Positions 25,801 through 38,310 of a stretch of 64,000 bases of DNA are shown here, piece by piece. The notes below the pieces were generated by a model. It was given only the letters and a program-made list of their open reading frames with translations, was not told where the DNA came from and did not search any database. Each line of letters begins with the position of its first letter. Positions within the stretch are counted from its first letter, which is position 1. The position numbers and the translations under genes are program-made. The DNA is from Lichenostomus cassidix (taxonomy: Eukaryota; Chordata; Aves; Passeriformes; Meliphagidae): assembly GCA_008360975.2 (NCBI GenBank), contig CM039183.1:77639850-77703849 (forward strand). Direction: 5' to 3'.

Positions 25801-28800
25801 ACCTTTTTAAACTGCCATCCACCAATGTTATAAGAAAACCATTTTTGTTGTTTTACTTGTGAATGTGATTTAAACAAACATTTTTGATGTAAGGCCTTTC
25901 ACAAGTTCTCTCCTTGGCAATTGTTTCCTGCACGGTTTAAACACATCCAAAACTGAAGTCTAACCATACAGAGAAGTTTAACTCCTTATTGCTAAAGCAT
26001 AGTTGACAAATGGAGATTACTGAGCCTATGTTGCCAAGATTGGCCTCAGCACATCCCCATGGTGCCTCCAGTGCCACAGGATTCTACCTGAGCATTGCAG
26101 CATGCCCTGCGCACAAGGAGCTGCATGCATAAAATGCAGTTTCCATATACAGCCCAAAGACGGGGTAAAAACAGTGTCCACATAGCATTTATGGTTGTAA
26201 CAGCCATCAGTCACTGCACCATCACACCTTCAGCCAGAGCACCTTGTGTCACTCTCAGAGAGAAGAAATGACTGGGAAATGGGTTTGTCTGTGATGGAGG
26301 GTGGGATGTACAGACCTCATAATTCAATCATAAATACAGAGGAATAGAAAATGAATAATTATATGTAATAAATTACATAAGTAATTACAAGAATTTTTCA
26401 TTGCCAAATTCATAGTCACAATATATTTTCAAATTATTCTACTTTTCACAAGTTTCTCCTCCTGTCCCAACTTTGCCATGCATAAGAATATGACCATTTA
26501 TAGGAAAAGGAAAAAACCTATGAGAGAGTCATTAGCATTTCCAATTGATTTCTTCTGTTTTAATAATCACTATTGACCCTTCCTGGGGGAGCAACTTCCC
26601 AGTGCTGGCAGAGGAGGCCTTCTGTAGAGCAGCCAGACTCTTCAATACAGTTCGTTAACATAGCTAAAAGTCAACTTTTATGATTGTCATTTCAGAAACA
26701 TCCATACTTACAAATCATTTACTATTTCTGAGGAGAAGATCATGCTTGAAAATGAAATGAGCACCTTAACCCAAAAGGATCTGTCACTACCTTTTTTGTT
26801 TCAGGCAAAATGTGCATTTTTTAAACCAGATTTCCTTGAAGAGGCAACTGATAACTGACAATTTAGTTACACTCAATATTATTATATTAAGTTACTTTAC
26901 AAACATTTTGCCTGCTTTTAATCTCTTCAAGCCATACTTAACAGTCTACTTTATGAAGTAGTCAGGCATGAGCTTATGGGTCTGCTGGGCCATAAAATAA
27001 AAAAGTAGTGTCATAAAATGCAATACAAGACTCCACAGCCCTCACTCACATGCCTTTAACGCCAGCACTCTCCATAATTCTTTTTCTACTACTTTACACT
27101 TCCAGTCCCTCATATTTTCCCCCAGAGTGCTGCACTAGTGTTGATCCTTCTTCTGTTTCTTGCTTTCAGCATTTCAAATCAAAAATATTCTGAAAGAGAC
27201 ACATCAGATCTCTTGGCCAAAGGAAGAGTTGTTTAAGAAATTGGTGGTGAAGCTTCTAATGACCAAAATAAGCATGAGGATGAGAAGAAGAGGTACGAAG
27301 CGCAGGGGAAGATCACCAAGCTGGTAGCTGGACAAGATTCATGCACACAAATCTGCCATCTCCCATGGGGGACTGCCAGGCCTCTCTCCTCCCACCCCAC
27401 TTCTTATTCCACTGCCTGACATTTTCTGTCTTTTATGGGAAACAGAGGCTAGAATACACTTCCGTGGGAGGGGACCATTAAGGGACAATGAAAAGTGCAT
27501 CCCACTTACACAAAACAGGATAGAAAAACACCTTGCAGAAAGAATGTGAAGAGGCTAATTGTGCAGTTATAATTCATTTCCCCATGGAAAAGGTTTAGAC
27601 AATACCAGATAACTCTCTCCAAGTGAAGGAACTGTAAGCATTTAAACTGAGAGAATTAGCACAGTGGACACTGGGATTTGTAGATTTATACTTCCCTTTA
27701 ATGAGTAATTATTTGTGGGTTTCATTTGTATTTCAAAATGGACAGGAAGTTCTGCTTTACAACCTAGCTTTCCTTTTACTGTGCTGAACAATATTAAAAT
27801 TTAAAATATTTCTGAGTGATCAAGTGAGACTCTGACCCCTACAGCTGAGAGGCCCTGGAGTAAGCTTAAAATACATTTTTTCTTGTGACTAGAGTATGCA
27901 AAACATTGATAGCCTAACACATTAGGCAGAAAAGAATGAATGGGCAAGAAAGGCTTACATGAATGGATCACTGACATTCTACTTTAAGATGTGAGTGTTG
28001 GCAAGCATAACAATTTTAAATCTCATTACCTCTCTCTGTAGCTCCTTTTAGTGTTTTTTTTACTATAAACACAAGAAGTATTCTCTATTTCCATGAGATA
28101 ATGTACCTAAAATCCCAAAAAGTAGTCTATAGTGCCCCAGTGTCAGTGTGATTCCAGTTAAAAGGACATATGAATTTTGTTGTTACTTCATTGAGATTAG
28201 GATTAAATTTACTCTTTTCTTCATACATACTCATTTAGTGAAAGCATTGAGCCAAGACCACATTTCTTAAATATGCCCTATAAATGCATGATATGTAAAT
28301 GCTTACAAATGCATAGTGTTGTGTTATCAAAGCACGTACAAAGGATTAGCTGCAAATCTGTGTTGTTCCATTAAAAACTTCTGTGTGCTGCAAACCGTTG
28401 AGGAGTGAGGTGGGAGTGCCCTCTTGTGTTTGCAGAGGAATGATCTTAGTGATCATCCCATTCAAAATCACTAAGTGGGGAAAATTCATTCACTCCTGTA
28501 CCAAGCATCTTCACACTGGCTGTGGGTCACGTATACACATCTGATCAGCATTACAAAACTGATTGCTTACTAGCTCAAACAAGGATTCAGCCTCTTGTTT
28601 TGTCATGCAGTATCCTGCAGCACATTTCTCCTTCACCAACTTTTCTGCTGCAACCTTTAGCAATCCCTGGCTTTGCACAGGCCCACAGCCCCATCCTACG
28701 CAGGGTGTGGAGGAACATGGGCAAGAGCCACAGGCTGTCTCTCTACGTGATGTTCCCTCCCAGTGCCTGTGAGGCAAGTCCTGCCTTTGTTGCAGAAATG

Positions 28801-31800
28801 CAGCTATAAAGTAAGATCAAGTTACTGCAGATCCTAGCGTAGTCTGTGGTAACTCAAAGCAGGGGGACAGCAGGAGAGGATGTATGGAGCTGGACCCACA
28901 TGACTCCCAAAAGGAAAGACATGGATAATGTCTTAGTCTGCTTCTGCCTACTACTAGTCTTGTAGGCTGAATAAGGTTTTCAAACTCTATGACATTCCTA
29001 GCATAATATGTATTACTTATGCTAAAGCTATCTTAGTTTATCCCTTACTTGCATGACAAACCCTACAACAAAGCTTTGTCACAAACTCCCACTGCTGTCC
29101 ATAGAAACTGCTTAAGCATGCCAATAAACTGCAGGATCTTCAAGAGAAATGAAAGATATCAATTAACAGGGCAACTGGAACCAGCCAGGGTCACATGGTA
29201 ATTCTGGCAACTCTGACAGCTCCTGTGGGAATAGTCAGCTGCATTACAGCAAGTATTAATGGTTTTCACTGTGCATGCAGCTACCAGGGCCCCTCAGTAG
29301 CTTCTTCAGCCCCATCTGGCATCCTGAGTTCCCCTGTGCAACACCAGGCTGCCCATGGGCAGTGGGCTGCTTGCCTCACCCAAGAACACATAGTGGCCAG
29401 ACTTTTTGCATCTTGCACTCCACCTCCACAGGCTTCCACCTAGGAGTTGCTCCAGAGGAGACTGAGAGTCAACTGCTATTCCCTGGAGGGGTGCACTGAG
29501 ATATGATCACTGGTGTCTCTGAAAACTACCCCAGCATTGCTTTTTAAGAAGGAATAGAGAACCTCCTGATCATCCATTCCTGGCTCCCAAGATGGCCTAG
29601 GTTAGGGATTGCAAAGGAGGCTGATGGGAGTACACCCTGAGACTCTGGCAGCAACTGCAGATTAAGGAGCACCAGAGGATTCATGTCTGAAATAGGGCCC
29701 CAACTCAAGCTTCAGATCACAATTTCTCTGATCTGCAAAGACCTTGTATTTAGAAAAAGTGTGTGCTCATTACCTCTGGCAGAGCAATTGCTTCATGTCA
29801 CATGAAGTGCAAGAAGAAATTTCATCTGCCTATTAGCAGCATATTCTGTAGCCAAGGAGAACATGTTCCCAGTGCTGACAAGGAGTGGCAGCCTTGTCCC
29901 ATACTTCCATACACAGGGAGGACCAAAAAACAGGATGGCCTTGTCTTACTCTGCTCTCGGCTGTTGAGTGCACAGAGGGAGCCAGCAAGTTCTGAAATGC
30001 TCAGGTCTTTCCCTCTGTTGCCCTGACAGCCTGGGTGAGCTCCTTTGAGTTCTGGTGACTATCCAAGAGAGCCCAACCAGGCAAAGCAGGTTAGATCACA
30101 GGAGAGCCTTCAGCAGAAGCCACCTTGTATGAACAGTTCCATGACAGAAGGATGCAGCCTCTCCAGAGGTCCATTATCTGCTACAGTCAAGAATATCAGG
30201 AGAGGGAATGTGCACTTGCGTACATGGTCAAAATTTGCAATGCTATGAGTTCCCTCCTAAGAAGTTATCAATATTAGTTTACTTTCTCTTAAAGTTAACA
30301 AATTACTTGCATAGCTGAAATGGCTTATTTAGCTTTTAATGAATATTATCATGGTTATGCAATTAACTGTGCTGCCTGCCTCTTTCTGTTCTTTATGAAT
30401 ACAGACTTCCACCTTCAAACACTGAACACATTTATATTACATATTCTAGGGCAAAGCATCGCAATTGTATTGCTCATTAGTAGGACCAGTCATAAGTTTT
30501 ACTGCTCTGAATATAAATTGTTCCTTTAATTGTATTTGGATAGAGATAATTTTTTCTTCACAGTGTAAGAGTAAATATGAGTGAACAGAAAAAGAACAGA
30601 CTTCTTACACATCAAATATTGTTTATTTTAATAGTTGAATCCTTGCATTTGAGCATAATTAAATAGGAACTATACTGCACTTTGTAGGGATCAAGCAGGA
30701 GGTTTCACATCATATTTATAGCAGCCTGAGTATTAGCTGCTGTCAGGGGACATCACTCTGTTCAACAATTCCCCAGCCTGGGGTTTTTGTTCCCACCACT
30801 TCCTTTCTGTTAAATCTAGTTGTTAGATGGTCACAATGTAAGTCAGCTCAGGTGGCTGATTCGCTAGAAAACTAAAGTGGAAGAAAAAATTTAAAAATGT
30901 TTTTTATTGCACCACGTAGTTGCTTGTAGCAGCATGTAGTAGCCTGTAGTAGTAACAGGGGAGGAGGGAAGAAAAAAGACATCTATGGAAAGTGCTGTTT
31001 GATCTCTCCCTGTATAACAAAAACTGAGCTGCTGAGCGCAAGACACACTCACAAAACCTGCTAACCTGTCCCGGAAAGCTTGCTATTTTTAAGAACAAGA
31101 CAACACGGAAACAGAATTCTATAATAAAAGGCTTGAGAAATACCTGTGTCTATGCAAATTTCTTTGAAGGAAAGACTTATGCACCATCTTAAGTGAAGAT
31201 CTGATGTGAAATTACATCTATTAAAATTTATATATTGGTACTGTAGCCACGGTAGTTACATTTTCCTACATCTTTTATTTTTTTAAAAATATATATTTGT
31301 ATCTGCTTTGATATAAATATTATGAGTAAAGTAATATGTGTGCCTATTTGCATTTCTTACATTATCAAGTGAAACATTCCAAGCAGTTGAAGAAGTGTCC
31401 AAGAAATATCCACTTCAAAGAGAGTGCCTCTTTCTCACCCAGAGTTCTGTACGTATCATATCCCGATTCAACCCCAGATACTGGAATGCAGTTTTACAAC
31501 TTCTATTTCATTGCAGCAGTTCACATAGTACTTCATTTTTAAAAGTGCAAAGTGAGTATGTGTTGTTTTTCCTGATTCTGTAGAGTGTGATTTTAGGATA
31601 TCTTAATTGTAAGAAAGGCTCTGAAAGATGGCAATATTAAGAATAGTTCTGGTAAAAATAATCAAATAGTTCAGCAGCCTTCTCTTCTCAAAGAGCCAGA
31701 GGCAGCATCTTGTTAAGGAACATGAAGATATATTTCCTATTTAAAAGTGGATTTGACACTCAATTTGCCAAGGCTGTATAAATATGACAGAAAAGCCTTA

Positions 31801-33874
31801 TTTCCTCCATGCCTCATTAATGAATTAAGTGATTGCAAGTGATAGTAATAAACAGCTGGGTCATACAACTATGAGAAGAACATTAAAAGCAGGTTCCTCT
31901 TCTCCCATTTTGCTACTTCAAAGGTTTTATCTCACCGGAGTCTGTTCATCTCATCTCTTAAGGGTGGGCAGAAACCAGTTAGATAAGTAGCAATTATATA
32001 GCAATTAAATAAAACATATTATCTTGCAGTAATATGCTATTTATGTGGAATAATATAGAAGAGATTTAAACATTGAGAGAAAGATGCTGTTGCCAACCAC
32101 TAACAAAGACTCAGACTGAAATTTCCCTTAAGTATTTTTGGGCATACTGCTACAGTAGTTCAAGGTAATGAACGCTCCTGTTAAACAATAAAATAATTAC
32201 AATTATGTACTCCTAGAGACAGCACACAGAATTACCTTTGCAAATAGAGGAAAAGCTAGCTAATTTAATTTAAAATTGTTAATATTAATTAGTTTGCCTG
32301 CCTTAATACACCAACTTTATCACTTCTTTTAAGTAACAAAGTGAAGAGGCTTTGAGGGCTTTTCTTTCACAAGGCTTAGATATGCTTTACTGTTCATTTT
32401 AGCCATGTATAAACTGATTAGAATATGGCACTAAACCAACTGTATCAGTATAAGCAACCATTGTATTTTTAGATTAACTTGGCAGCAGAAACCCCAAATA
32501 TCTGCCACCACTGTACTCAACTTCAGAAAGGGGAGATACCTAAAAATGAAGATGCTTGTTAAAAATAAAAGTAACAGAAACATTAATGTGCATTAGATCC
32601 TCACAAGTGGTATGAAGACAAACTAAGAACACTGTCTTGAAGGCACAAAATCACCATTCAACGCTTGTAAAAGGGCAAAAAGAAACTTACATTATATGTC
32701 AGAGTAACACTGTTTAGTTGTCAAAACTAATAATATCTCCCTTTTAAAATTCATGAACCTGACTCCCATGAGGAAATCTGTTAGGAGAAAATTAGGCCAT
32801 GTAATTGCATTAATTTTTGCTCCTGTGTTCAGTGTGAAAAATCTGGGGAAATTCCCTGCACCACACCACTTTTGACGTTTTCATGAGGGAACTTGCTTCC
32901 AACTTCTTGAAGATGCTGCAGTTTCAACTTGACCAAATGATGTTCTAGAGGAACCCAGTGAAACACACAACCTTCTAATTGTGGTGTGTGAGCTCCTCCT
33001 TGAAATTGCTCTGATGATAAAGAAGCGCAAGTAGCAAACAGAATTGTAATGTTTCGCACAGGTTCTACAGAAATCCAGGAAACTAAAGCCCACTAAGCCT
33101 CACATCTATTCCAGGGAAATAAGCAAAAAGCTTATTGTAAAAAATAGAATTTGTGTGTATCTAGATAAATACGATCTGTAGGACAATGGTCAGAACACTT
33201 GGTAAGCTCACATCATACTTATCATCAAGCATGTGATTAATTGAAATAGTGCATGGGTTCCCTAAAGCCTCTTAGCAAATTATTTTAGGCAAACTAAGCA
33301 GATGTGTGGTAAAAGACAGGAAAAAGAGGGTAGAAACAAATGGTTAATTTTCACAGTGGAAAAAAACTACCTCAGAAATCTGCATGACCTGTACTGGTGA
33401 ACTTACTGAATTGATCTGTAATAGGTGGTATGCAGAGGGGTAAAAAAAACTAGTAATCACTCATTGCTGATGCAAAAGTAGTTGCAGGAGCTTAAAAAGG
33501 CTGAGTGAATATAACAGCAACATGTGAAATTCAACATAGTTCAATATAAAGCACCACTTACCAAGGAAAGCAGACACACCAGCAAATGCAGAATGATGGG
33601 CTCTGGCCTTTATTGGTCAGACGTGAGATCCTGCAGTTATGACAGATGGTTCTGTGGAAATGTCAGCTCCATGCACAGCAACAGCCAGAAAAGGACACCA
33701 AAGTTTAGGAAGTGCTAAGGAACAAAAAAAAAGAAAGCAGAGAAAATCATGGCACCTCTGCATAAGCCAATTTTATACCTGCTTCCTGAACACACTGTAT
33801 ACTCTGGGAGTCCCATCTCAAAAAGAAGGTAAAAGAACTTTGGAAATCAATGAGAAGGAGGTAAAAGATAGGAA
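19889..33874. other. Long intergenic stretch, no supported gene
   Basis: About 14 kb in which I recognise no exon, RNA gene or repeat family. Open frames up to about 153 codons (23049-23510) occur but overlap one another and carry no domain. AATAAA hexamers occur at AT-rich background frequency. The lack of recognisable repeats over this length is itself notable, although very old repeats could escape reading by eye. Confidence 0.5.
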
Positions 33875-34393
33875 CTGATTCCCCCGTGAGGAATGATTAA
33901 ATAAATGAGATTTCCTCGGCCTGAAGAAGAGATTGGGGGGTGGGGGCTCAGTGAGGGGATGATTATGGAGGGAAGGATTGCCTGCTGCTTCTTATAAAAC
34001 TGTGCAAAGAGCAAGAGGGCAAGTAAAAAGAGAACTAAAGAAGATTCATTTTCCTGTAATACTAATTAAGTTCTGGTATTCCTTGCCATTGTTATTGGGG
34101 ATGCTAAAATTTTACAAAGGCTCTGGGGAAGACTGGACAAATTTGTGGGTAGGAAATTAATGGAGGATTGTTACATTCTCATGCACGCAAAAATAATAAC
34201 CCTCTAGGAGGTTTCTGAGTTTTCTATTCCCAGAGGCTGGGCAAATCTTCAGGGAAGGACATGCTTGTTCTATCTCTACTTCCCTCCCAAGACATTTAGT
34301 TTTGGCTACATTTGGAAGCAGGATACTAGTGGGTGGTGGGGGTTGGTAGACTTTTGATCTGACCCTGTACAGCTGTTCTACTGTTTTTATGAT
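33875..34393 (+). repeat. Old CR1 LINE 3' end (reptile-like subfamily)
   Basis: Plus strand, in CR1 order: 'cggcctgaagaagagattgg' (near 33918), 'ttctggtattccttgccatt' (near 34071), 'gaagactggacaaatttgtg' (near 34129), 'aaccctctaggaggtttctg' (near 34198), 'cccagaggctgggcaaatct' (near 34229) and 'cttttgatctgaccctgtac' (near 34350). This is the 3' region of the older CR1 type also common in turtles and crocodiles, diverged but nearly collinear. Confidence 0.8.
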
Positions 34394-36499
34394 CTCATTT
34401 ATTATTAACAAAAAAACAAAACCCACACTTGTCTTTCTGTGACAGTGAAGTGACTAAAAATCAAAGAGAGAGACTTGAGAAGTTTAAATAAAAAATTCTG
34501 GTATCTGTAAAACACTGAAAACAGGGTCACATTTGTAAGCTGAATTGTTTCCCAACTCAAGTATTTTATGATACATAATGTGAAATACGGCAAAGTCAGC
34601 TCAGGAGTTTACAATGAGTACTATCTGTTCTGAAAAGGAAGAAATTAAAGCTGCATACAATAGACTTCCTGCTGGGAAGGTGAGAGGGAAGGGGAACTCA
34701 GCATCCCAAAGGATGCACTGGTAAAAACCCCAAACCAAACCAAGAGATGTGAGTCATCAAAGCTGCAATGGTATTGGAGAAAATCCAGGAAGCCAGACCT
34801 AAAATAGGAACAGAAAGGAAGTGGGGGGAGATGGAAATAAACAAAGAACAAGAAAGAAATAATTTAAGTCAAGAAAAGAGAACTTTGAAAGAGTTGCCTA
34901 GACCTAAAAAGCAACCAGGTTTTCAGGCTGACATATATTTGTGTGGGCCAACTCAAGACAGTCAATCCAGTACATCCCCATTATCTCATAACCAGCACTC
35001 CCTTCTGCCAGTGCTGACACTGTGTATGAACATGCAGCCAGGTGGGGAGCTCAATTCAAAAGCAACTCATCTATAAACTAACATTATATGGCAATCAGGC
35101 TGATGGTTCAGACCAGCCTCAGGATCTCTGTGGGGAATGGCAAGGAAGATCAGGTCTTGGTCTACAGCTTGCACCCTAATTCAGACACCTGGGATACAGG
35201 TTAAAGATGTGGAAGACTGAAGAAGGGGAAAGAAAGGCAAGAGAATGAGCCTTACTTTGAAAAATAATCTGTGTTTGTGGTGTACATTTTTTCTTTGGTT
35301 TGGTTAACTTTTTTCAGACTTGTAATTGTTGCTTACCCACAGTAAAAACATGCTTCACTAGGCCCGCAAGCTTCTCCAGTGCTAGCAGCCTTGGGTGATG
35401 ATGAGAAATATGAGACACATTTCTTCAAGGATAAAAGGTCTGCATAGAACGTGCTTTCAGGCACTGCTAGTAAACTTGTGCCCTCCAATCTAACAGAAAG
35501 ACCAGGAGTTTCCTCTGCCAAGTTCCAAAAGCCAAAATGGCTGTGATTACTTTGCTTATCTTTAATCCTGATGTCACTGAAGAAGGAGGGGTCAGCATTT
35601 TCAGTGCTAGGTGGCAAACATCAGTTTTGGGGTCATTCGAATAGGTCAGATGGAAAGATAACACCATAAACTGCTTGTCTGTGCCCAAGTTTGGCTGCTG
35701 AGCACTCCCTGAAGCACTAGCAGCTCTGCTCGGATACTTAACAGCTTCTCATTGTCTCTCCTGCAGAAACAGAAGCTGAAACAATTGCCGGTGGGAGGCA
35801 CCCAGAGAAAAAGGCAGCATTGTAGACCTTTGTCCTCATGCCTCTACAGCTGAAAAGGGGCCAACTGCAGCTCACGCTCAAGATTTCAGACAGGTAAAAT
35901 GGGATGTATAAGACGAAAAGCAGAGAGAAAACTGTCATGCCCTGCCATGGACTGCAGAAAAAAACTTGTTTAAAATTTGTCAGCTGTTTCGTTTTCCTGG
36001 TAGTATTAATCTCAATATTTTAGCACTTTACAACTGACTTTTCTAGATGTTCCTTATCTGTTCCCAACAGTTAAACCCTCCTAATAAGAGTCCATCTCAT
36101 GGAACATCGATTTTTTTGTCATATTGTTAATAACTTGTCAAAACACCAAACATTTTTTTTCAGGTTTTCTTCATCCTTCCTTGTTTTTACCTTATTTCCT
36201 CAATGAAGTTGATTGATATACTAAACCCCTCAATAAACAGGCAGGCAAAAAAAAAAAATAAACAATTATTGAGAACCTCCATAAATGAGAATTTAGCATG
36301 TGGTTTCCCATCAGTTTAAACATCATCTAAGCTGTAGTGCTCTTGCTATCCCCACTGTAGCCCAAATACCTTTCACTAAGACTTTCTTTCACTAACACTT
36401 CCACAGCAGTACAGGAGGCAGATTCAGATAGAGACTAATTCACTTTCTGAGGTGCAGCTGTACAATTTCCAGTGGCTAAAGCTGTGGTGGAACAGGGCG
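34394..36499. other. Intergenic, no supported gene
   Basis: No recognised exon. A short A-rich run follows an AATAAA near 36231-36260, but it is brief (A12) and interrupted, so it is not called a retrocopy tail. Confidence 0.6.
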
Positions 36500-36722
36500 A
36501 ATCATAAAATGGTTTGGGCTGAAAGGAGCATTAAACATAATCCAGCTGAACCCCCCCTGCCATAGGCAAGGACACCTTCCACCAGTTCAAGTTGCTCAGA
36601 GCCCCATCCAACTTGGTCTTGAACACTTCTAGGAATGGGGCATGCACAGCTTTTCTGGGCAACCTGTTCCAGTGCCTCACCAACTTCACAGTATGGAAGT
36701 TCTTCCTAAAATCCACTATTAG
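36500..36722 (-). repeat. CR1 LINE 3' end
   Basis: Begins 'aatcataaaatggtttgggc' and runs through 'gacaccttccaccagttcaa', 'gggcaacctgttccagtgcc' and 'gttcttcctaaaatccacta'. This is the reverse complement of a CR1 3' end, so the element lies on the minus strand. It is about 220 bp, 5'-truncated and moderately diverged. Confidence 0.9.
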
Positions 36723-37037
36723 GTTCACTGTGGAACAGTATCCTTAGACTAATTGTATAGAGTGAAAAACTGCAGAAAGCTCTATTTTTTTTTTTGCCAG
36801 CTGTAGGTAAGAGGAGATTTTTCAGTTTTCACAACTTGTTATGTTATGTTATACAAGGATATAGCATCGCATACTACTTCCAAAAGGTAGAAACGAGTGC
36901 ACCTGTGGTTAATGTTTCAGAAACACCTACTTAGAATCAAAGGAAAGTTGAGGCATCAAGGCATAGCTTCACAAGGTTACCCAGCTGGGAGCCCTAGGGA
37001 ACAGGATAAGAAGATAAGAAGATAGATATAAGAAACA
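36723..37037. other. Short unique stretch
   Basis: No feature recognised other than a T-rich tract near 36785-36796 and a small 'agataagaag' repeat near 37006-37022. Confidence 0.6.
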
Positions 37038-37365
37038 AGTACTCCCTCTGGGGGCAGAGTGGCTGGGAAACTGCCTGGTGGAAAAGGACCTGGGCGTGTT
37101 GGAAGGTGAACATGAGCCAGCATGCACTCAGGTGGCCAAGAAGGCCAATGGCATCCTGGCCTGCACCAGCAACAGTGTGGCCAGCAGGTTCTGGGCCCCT
37201 CACTGCAGGAAGGACATTGAGGGGCAGGAGTGAGTCCAGAGAGCAACTAAACTGGTGAACAGCCTGGAACACAAGGGTCTGTCTGACGTGGTGGTGTTCG
37301 GTGATAGGTTGGACTAGGTGATCTCTGAGGTCTTTTCCAAACTTAATGATGCTGTGATTCTTCGG
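37038..37365 (+). repeat. CR1 LINE with internal deletion
   Basis: Plus strand: 'gtggaaaaggacctgggcgt', 'ggccaagaaggccaatggca', 'cactgcaggaaggacattga' and 'ggtgaacagcctggaacaca' are standard CR1 sequence. At about 37275 it jumps to the 3' end ('ggttggactaggtgatctct' then 'aatgatgctgtgattct'), so the middle of the 3' region is missing. It ends about 610 bp upstream of the SNHG5 start. Confidence 0.9.
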
Positions 37366-37548
37366 GAATCATACTCTTTAATAAAGCCTGGAAGGTGGAG
37401 CTACACCAGGTAGGTTCCTGCCCTCACTTTAAAAGCTCGCATAAAGCCGCTCTGCGTTTTACACAGGAAACCTGCGAAGCAAACCGTTCCAGTGCCCGCC
37501 CCTCCACTCCCGCCGGGGCGCACAGCGCTGCCGGAGCGGCGGGAGCGC

Positions 37549-37773
37549 GGTGAGGGGCGGGGCGGGGCGGGGCGGGGCGGTGAGGGGCGGTGAGGGGCGG
37601 GGCGGGGCGGGGCGGGGCGGTGAGGGGCGGTGAGGGGCGGGGCGGGGCGGGGCGGTGAGGGGCGGGGCGGTGAGGGGCGGGGCGGTGAGGGGCGGGGCGG
37701 TGAGGGGCGGGGCGGTGAGGGGCGGGGCGGGGCGGTGAGGGGCGAGGCGGGGCGGGGCGGGGCAGGGCAGGGA
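37549..37773 (+). repeat. GGGGC/GGTGA tandem array in a 5-bp register
   Basis: About 225 bp made almost wholly of the 5-mer GGGGC (read GGCGG) interrupted by eleven TGA-containing 5-mers. The TGA positions are 37551, 37581, 37591, 37621, 37631, 37656, 37671, 37686, 37701, 37716 and 37736. Every interval is a multiple of 5, and the later part settles into a 15-bp unit. The plus strand has dense G-runs able to form G-quadruplexes and GC-box (Sp1/KLF) motifs. It lies about 200-430 bp upstream of the SNHG5 start. Confidence 0.95.
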
Positions 37774-37943
37774 GGCCCCTCGGCGCCCGGACCCAGCGGC
37801 CTGCGCGTCAGAGCCCGCGTGCCCGCCTCCCGCGCGCCCCCGTGAGCCAAGCGCGCTCCCGCGCCCGCTCCGCACGGCGTCTCCGCCCCTCGGTCCTCGC
37901 TGAAGGAGGCGTGGCCAGCCTCGTTCCCACCCCGCAGCGTACC

Positions 37944-37980
37944 TATAAAGCTGGCGAGCGCCCCCCACGCCTCCTCTTTC
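37944..37980 (+). promoter_or_regulatory. SNHG5: SNHG5 core promoter: TATA box and 5'TOP start
   Basis: TATAAAG at 37944-37950 lies about 30 bp upstream of a pyrimidine tract, ctcctctttcctt (37971-37983), the form of a 5' terminal oligopyrimidine start. TATA-like plus TOP promoters are typical of ribosomal-protein genes and snoRNA host genes such as SNHG5 and GAS5. The exact start, placed near 37976, is inferred. Confidence 0.75.
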
Positions 37981-38010
37981 CTTGCGGAGCGCTGGCCGGG
38001 ATGGAGTGCG

Positions 38011-38025
38011 GTAAGATGGCGGGGG
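38011..38025 (+). promoter_or_regulatory. YY1-type site overlapping the exon 1 donor
   Basis: GTAAGATGGCGGGGG contains the AAGATGGCGGC-type YY1 core found just downstream of many housekeeping starts. Here it begins inside the 5' splice site of exon 1, about 38 bp after the inferred start. Binding is inferred from the motif only. Confidence 0.5.
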
Positions 38026-38273
38026 ATGTGGTGTGTGCCGCTGCCCCAGAGAAGCTGGGGGACGGGGGGCACCGTGGGCTCTTCCTTGTGCTTGGACGTT
38101 CGTGAGGGCCGCCTGGGGCGCCGCTCGCGTAGTGCTCGAGGCTGGAGCTGGCGAGGGAAGCTCGCACCGTTGGAGCCGCGGGTAGGGCCCGGCGTAAGGC
38201 AGCCGTAATCCAGCTGTGGGGCCGCGGCTGCCAGTGCCCAGCGCCCTCCTGGCAGCCGCGGCGGTGCGAAGGG

Positions 38274-38310
38274 ACGGAAGTGCGAACTACATATCCCAGC
38301 ACGCCTCGCG
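38274..38310 (+). promoter_or_regulatory. ETS (GABPA) and ZNF143/THAP11-type composite site
   Basis: ACGGAAGTG (38274-38282) fits an ETS site. It is followed at once by ACTACATATCCCAGCACGCC (38286-38305) and then tcgcg, a near-match to the long ZNF143/THAP11 motif ACTACAATTCCCAGCATGCC. Such sites usually sit at housekeeping promoters. This one is about 300 bp inside SNHG5 intron 1, so it may mark a second start or a bidirectional element. Another CCGGAAG follows at 38322, and a GCGCCATTTT (YY1 type) near 38398. Confidence 0.65.

Noticed and set aside
36231..36262. AATAAA followed by a short A-rich run as a second retrocopy
   Set aside because: The A run is only 12 nt and interrupted, and the upstream sequence is ordinary AT-rich DNA.
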